From Isohypsibius dastychi (taxonomy: Eukaryota; Tardigrada; Eutardigrada; Parachela; Isohypsibiidae): a stretch of 12,098 nt of DNA. Shown in pieces: positions 7,836 through 12,098 of the stretch. The notes under the pieces are model-generated. The model ran no database searches, was not told where the DNA came from, and was given only the letters and a program-made list of their open reading frames with translations. Position numbers and translations under genes: made by a program. The stretch lies in NCBI GenBank assembly GCA_034696485.1, contig JAQIWT010001169.1:1-12098 (forward strand), given 5' to 3'. Positions within the stretch are counted from its first letter, which is position 1; each line of letters begins with the position of its first letter.

Positions 7836-10239
7836 TTACCAATCTAGACCCTCAAGATCAACAGGATATTCTCCAGTTAAACAAGCTGTACAATGACCGC
7901 GCTCCACTTTCTGCCATTCGGGTTCTTCGCCTTTATAGTCCGCCGTGGCTTTTTCATTGACGGCTCTCAGCAATCCGTCGATTGATAAATATTGCACACT
8001 TGCGGCGCCAAAGTACTCCGCGAGCTGAGCCGGAACGGAAATCTTGTTTGCAATCAGTTCGGCTTTGGTCGGAATATTCACTCCCATATAACACGGGAAC
8101 TTGACCGGTGGACAGGCGGCGCGAACGTGTACCTAAATAAGAACAAAATAAAGTTCAGATGATGTTTCCCGTATTGAATTATAATCGTGGTGACGAAAAA
8201 TCTAGGCTCTGCATTGGTTTTTACCTCAGCAGCCCCAGCTTCTTTGAGAAGGGTCACGATGGCGCGAAGTGTGTTTCCGCGGACTATTGAATCATCAATG
8301 AGGAAAATCGTTTTCCCTTGAAAGTTATCGCACAGTGGGCCGAATTTCTGCGCAATGGCGTTCACGCGTAATTCCTGGTTCGGCTGAATAAATGATCGTC
8401 CGATGAACGCGTTCTTCAGAAGGACTTCTTGGTACGGAATTCCACTCTGCAAACAAAAAAACCAACGAATTACATACACGATGTTAAACAGAATAGGAAC
8501 CAAGTTCGATACATACCTCTTTTGCGTATCCCAGTGCGGCGGCGGTGGAAGAATCTGGAACGTTTGACACGATGGAGTTCCGAACGTCAAAGGTCACCAA
8601 ATCTCTGGATTCCTTGGCCAGCTCGATTCCGCATCGTTCTCGCACGCCATAGACTTGTTGACCTTTAAACGTCAAAGAAATCAGTTAACTGCTTCAACTT
8701 TTACCCGAATTTACTTTGGACCTTAATTCCAAAGATCAAGAACTCACCTTCAAAGTATGAATTTCCACGTGCAAAATACACGTATTCAAAAACGCAGGTT
8801 GCGGTTCTTGAAGGTGAAAGAGGTCGTGAAATTTGCTGCTGTGGAGGACGCGATCTTCCGACAGTCTCAATTCCAGACTGGGAGATTTTGACAATCTCAC
8901 CGGGATTGACTTCACGAAGACGCGTGCAGCCGATGTTTTTAAAGCAGCAGGATTCTGAGGCTACGATCCATGCACAAGTCTGATCTGGATCAGCTGAAAT
9001 AAAATATAATCAAAGCATTTAATATTCCTGTTAAAATATAGAGCTGAAATAATATACCGGGAGTCGCAATTCTGCCTAGAATTAATGGCCGATTCCCGTA
9101 GGGATCTCTTGCGGCGTAAATAGCATCTTTATGAAGAAGTAGTAAGGAGTAAGCAAGTGGGAAGTTGGCCATAAAATGTAACATCCGCTTCGGCCATTCC
9201 GGATCTACAAGGTCTTCTTCGCTAGACTGGCGCTGGAAATCGACATGAAAATTTGATTAACCATGAACGCAAAAGTGGTCCGAAAACTTACCGAATAATC
9301 TACATAACCGTTTTGACCATTTTGTATTTTGGCCTTTTCCGGCGACTTGTATCCGTTCCGTGGGCATTTGCAACCAGAACAACTTTCCCCATCGTCGTAC
9401 AACTGGATTAACGCGCGTGCAATCATTTCTGTATCGCTGTCAGCTGTGAAGGTACCACCTTGGCGGTAAAGCTAAACAGAAAAAAACAATAAGAAATCAA
9501 TCAAATTCACAAAAAAAATTCAACTTTTTTGTCTGAATTAATTTAAACTCTTCAAATTTTATTAGGTTGGTTTTTATAGGTACCTGTTTTTGGAGTCCGT
9601 TAACGTTGACAATTTCTCCGTTATGTGCGAGGGCAAGTTCGCCGAATTGCGTTTTCAGAATGATCGGTTGGCAATTGATGATATCGGATCTTCCTGCGGT
9701 TGAGTAACGATTATGTCCGATTCCGAGATTTCCTTTCAAGTGGACCATGTCATCTGCTTTGAAAATTGAACTAACTAATCCCATTCCCTTCCTGGACTTC
9801 AGCCGAAGTCGATCTTTCTCGCAGTTGGAATTCTTGCAATGTTTTCGGCGCATACCGCTCTCGCTATTTTCCTGCACTTGTGTTCTCTCGTGTTCACACA
9901 AGCCTTCTGTGCCGGAACCGACAACGATTCCAGAACTCTCCTGGCCACTGAAAAAAAAACAAATTAACAAAAACTAAATAAGATAAAATTTTGATTGAAT
10001 AAATAAATTCTAAAAACGCAAACGCATCTTGTCTTGTCTCCAGAAAATATGAATTGAAATAATATAATTACAGTTGAAATGATTGTGGATACAAAATTGT
10101 TTTTAAAACCTTACCGATGTTGAAGTCCCACGAGTCCGTTGAAAATAATTTCTGGAACGCCAACTTTCGGATTCGGCCATGGTCCACTTGCGACAATCCC
10201 AAACACGGCGCATTCCTCACGCATTCCACTTGCAGCCAT
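7836..10239 (-). CDS. PPAT: Amidophosphoribosyltransferase (glutamine PRPP amidotransferase)
   Basis: Catalyses the first committed step of de novo purine synthesis: PRPP plus glutamine to 5-phosphoribosylamine, in the cytosol. Eight exons join in frame to 584 residues and TAA: 10239-10115, 9947-9584, 9471-9292, 9232-9058, 8993-8748, 8662-8517, 8446-8225, 8132-7836; all introns (59-167 bp) are GT-AG. The class II glutaminase domain starts MAASGMREECAVFG; Cys10 is the expected nucleophile, exposed after propeptide removal. GLQHRGQESSG, GIGHNRYST (119-125), AHNGE (149-153) and SDTEM follow. The phosphoribosyltransferase half carries RDPYGNRPL and the PRPP motif LIDDSIVRGNT (461-471). Cys348 (TCVFEYVYF), Cys500 (FPCYMG), Cys567 and Cys570 (GHCTACLTG) match the four ligands of the family 4Fe-4S cluster. 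It is about 67 residues longer than the human enzyme, from two Cys- and Lys-containing insertions (about 58-92 and 190-225). The ATG was chosen because it places Cys10 as in relatives. A broken partial copy lies just downstream. Confidence 0.95.
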
Positions 10240-11210
10240 TTCGAAATAAAAATCAGAAATACCGCTTCACGAAACTGTGTCAAAATTCCTGATTAAGTAA
10301 GGCATCAAGGGAAACCATTGCTTTTATCGCGGATCGAAATTACGTCTAACTTTCTAAGACCAAAGATAAAATCACTTGAATGAGTTTTGGACCCAACTGA
10401 AGTCGCACTTGCTAACCTAGGAGATCGCCTTGGATAGCCCTGGCCTCTTCTCTTAATTACGCCTTATCCATTATCTTGGATTAAAGACGTTTTTATTCCG
10501 AGAATTCCATGGTCATACAAGATGCAATCAAGCCAGTGCTGACCACCGCGCACTGCCCCTCTTCATTTCGATTCGCCGGAAACAAGTTCAGAAAGAACTA
10601 ATCAGATATGAAATTCAGCTGAGAAACGTGACTAATTAGGCCAAATGCGTGATGTTGTTGGAAGAACGAGATGGACCATATTTTTTTGGCAGATGGGTCA
10701 CGTCCGTTCTTTGATAATTATTTGCGCCGAGGTCAAACACTCGTCATTTTCACCCCGTTTCCCGGAATTGAAAGTTTTTTCCTTTTTTAATGATTATACT
10801 GCTAGATACTATAACAGACCCCTCTTAAAAAATTAATTATTTTCAAGCAATGCAGTGACCGAAAATGCACTGCGAGCAACAGGTGAACATGTGCTGCTAA
10901 GCGATTAAGCATTTTTAGACGGCTTACCAAGTTACCACTAAGTTTCGTACCAGTGTAGAATTGTTCAGAATTCAATGATGACAATCGTTTAAACAGCCCG
11001 AAAAATCTGAACCAAGCGAAATCGGTATAAAAAAACAGTAACACTATCAAGATAATAAACCACGGACCTGAAATCAGTCCACAAAAGTGAGTTCAAAATA
11101 GCTGAAAAGTTAAGCAAAATAAGGAAGCTCATTATTAAACATGTTCTCAAGAAAAAACGCATCAAACCAGAAAAAACTGCTTCCATTACGAAGGTTAAAA
11201 AAACATATTC
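10240..11210. other. Intergenic region upstream of PPAT
   Basis: About 970 bases between the PPAT start and the stop of the next minus-strand gene. It should hold the PPAT promoter and 5' UTR and the 3' UTR of the gene ending at 11211. I see no open frame with a recognisable domain, no clear TATA box at a useful distance from 10239, and no strong repeat. TTTATT near 10492 gives AATAAA on the minus strand but is some 700 bases past the upstream stop, so its link to that gene is doubtful. Confidence 0.5.
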
Positions 11211-12098
11211 TCAAAACTCTTCCGGCTCCTCGTGATGTGATCCGTTTCCATTAACAGGAGCAGCAGTCACATCCGGTTGATCACCTCGATCTACCCCATT
11301 CCCATTAACCACTTCAACATGATCATTCAAATCCAATTTCTCAACACCCATTTCTAGACTCTTCTCCGGAAGCGTTTTGACAGCAGCAGTTTTCGACTTG
11401 CCATTTTCAACCGGCTTCAATCCTTTAGTTGCGCTTTTGAGTGCCGAGGCCGATATATTCGGACGTGCTGGTTTCTGAACTGCCCCTCCACCATTCGTCA
11501 ACCCAGTCGATGCAGATCCATTCTGTGAAGCCGTTTTCGGAGCAGGACGCGGAGTTCCCACATGAACAGGTCGCTTTGCTGATAAAAGCCGTGACGAAGT
11601 TTCCGTCTTTTTTGCCTCACCACTTTTCCCTTCCGCAGTTTCTTTCTTCTCTGAGGCAACCCCAGTCTGACTTGGTTTATTAGTTGGAGACGCAGCTTTT
11701 CTCGCCGGTGTCAGCGGAACTCGTGGAGGAGCCTTGATTGGTGTCTTCGTCGAACCGGAAGTGGTCGTCTTCAAGTCAGAAGCTGTCTCAGACGCTTTCG
11801 CTGCATCCGGGGTGGGAATCTGGGGTTTCACAGCCACACTTGTTGGTTTTCTCAAAGGAGCCGCCATCGGGGTTCTCGGAGTTGCAGGTGCCTTCATTTT
11901 CGCATTTCCAACTTGATTCGTGCTTGTTTCCGGTTTCTTGGCCAGAGGTGTTTTCGTCCCAGTTGTTGGAGGTCGCGGTCGCGGCGTCGGTGGTACAGCG
12001 CCAAGAGGCTGCGATCCAGTTGGAGCATCCACCTTTTGAGGAACAGACGGCGGGGTCGCCGGGACTTTCGCCGAGCTGGTTTTCGTAGTTTGTAGAGG
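11211..12098 (-). CDS. Pro/Ala/Ser/Thr/Lys-rich protein, C-terminal part, 5' partial
   Basis: One uninterrupted frame runs from the right window edge to TGA at 11213-11211, encoding the last 295 residues with no intron. The composition is strongly biased: many TP, PxP and KTP steps (TPRPRPPTTGTKTP, ATPRTPMAAPLRKP, KAPPRVPLTPARKAA), basic overall, then an acidic tail (EKLDLNDHVEVVNGNG to HHEEPEEF). It is likely disordered, with many possible proline-directed phosphorylation sites. The very C-terminus Glu-Glu-Phe resembles the EEY/F tails that bind CAP-Gly domains in microtubule plus-end proteins; together with the basic Pro/Ser/Thr-rich region this hints at a microtubule-associated protein, an inference only. 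No folded domain is visible, and the N-terminal part lies outside the window. GC-rich third positions and a long open frame support coding; an alternative is a linker region of any large cytoskeletal or nuclear protein. Confidence 0.75.
   Translation of the reverse strand, partial: PLQTTKTSSAKVPATPPSVPQKVDAPTGSQPLGAVPPTPRPRPPTTGTKTPLAKKPETSTNQVGNAKMKAPATPRTPMAAPLRKPTSVAVKPQIPTPDAAKASETASDLKTTTSGSTKTPIKAPPRVPLTPARKAASPTNKPSQTGVASEKKETAEGKSGEAKKTETSSRLLSAKRPVHVGTPRPAPKTASQNGSASTGLTNGGGAVQKPARPNISASALKSATKGLKPVENGKSKTAAVKTLPEKSLEMGVEKLDLNDHVEVVNGNGVDRGDQPDVTAAPVNGNGSHHEEPEEF

Noticed and set aside
9481-9583. Extension of PPAT exon 2 past 9584 as coding sequence
   Set aside because: The frame stays open for about 36 codons, but the GTACCT donor at 9583 and the acceptor before 9471 restore the family sequence exactly, so it is intron.
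11441-12095. Plus-strand frames opposite the Pro-rich protein
   Set aside because: They are mirror frames of a GC-rich, stop-poor coding region; the minus-strand frame is the longest and has sensible low-complexity composition.

Overview
The window is eukaryotic nuclear DNA, most likely from an invertebrate animal. Genes are split by short GT-AG introns (about 59-167 bp, mostly 60-95), coding density is moderate, and the proteins are animal families: a class II phosphoinositide 3-kinase with PX-C2 tail, a vertebrate-like glutamine PRPP amidotransferase, a PDZ domain, and a group II PLP-dependent amino-acid decarboxylase. I cannot name the phylum from the sequence alone.

Layout, left to right. 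(1) 1-966, plus strand: the last five exons of a class II PI3K gene, covering the end of the PX domain and the whole C-terminal C2 domain, with a poly(A) signal at 1106-1111. (2) 1381-1754, minus strand: two exons of a PDZ domain, truncated at their 5' side where a duplicated block begins. (3) 1911 to about 2690, plus strand: a tandem duplicate of the PI3K 3' end (last three exons, introns and 3' UTR) with frameshifting indels and a premature stop. (4) about 3098-4070, minus strand: a decayed decarboxylase of the glutamate/cysteine-sulfinate decarboxylase family, recognised by its AGTTV, NPHK and C-terminal motifs, with introns kept but reading frame broken and an internal block missing. (5) 4071-5486: no gene I can support; a small AT-rich GATAAATA tandem repeat lies at 5249-5314. 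(6) 5487-6345, minus strand: a three-exon gene for a 242-residue protein with a charged helical middle, family unknown. (7) about 6470-6945: a degenerate repeat field packed with ACGTCA/TACGTA words. (8) about 7153-7413, minus strand: a rearranged fragment of the neighbouring PPAT gene in which the start of exon 5 is fused to the middle of exon 8. (9) 7836-10239, minus strand: a complete eight-exon PPAT gene (584 residues) for the first step of de novo purine synthesis. (10) 10240-11210: intergenic. (11) 11211-12098, minus strand: the C-terminal 295 residues of a Pro/Ala/Ser/Thr/Lys-rich protein ending in Glu-Glu-Phe.

The genes do not form a pathway or operon. The notable structure is genomic: two intact genes point toward each other (PI3K on plus, PPAT on minus), each has a decayed same-orientation copy of its own 3' end just downstream, and the space between holds further broken genes. 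I found no CRISPR array, rRNA, tRNA, or complete transposon, and no convincing new defence or catalytic system. The most interesting items are the abrupt step in identity between the C2 copies, the chimeric PPAT fragment, the Cys-rich insertions in PPAT, and the unidentified 242-residue protein.
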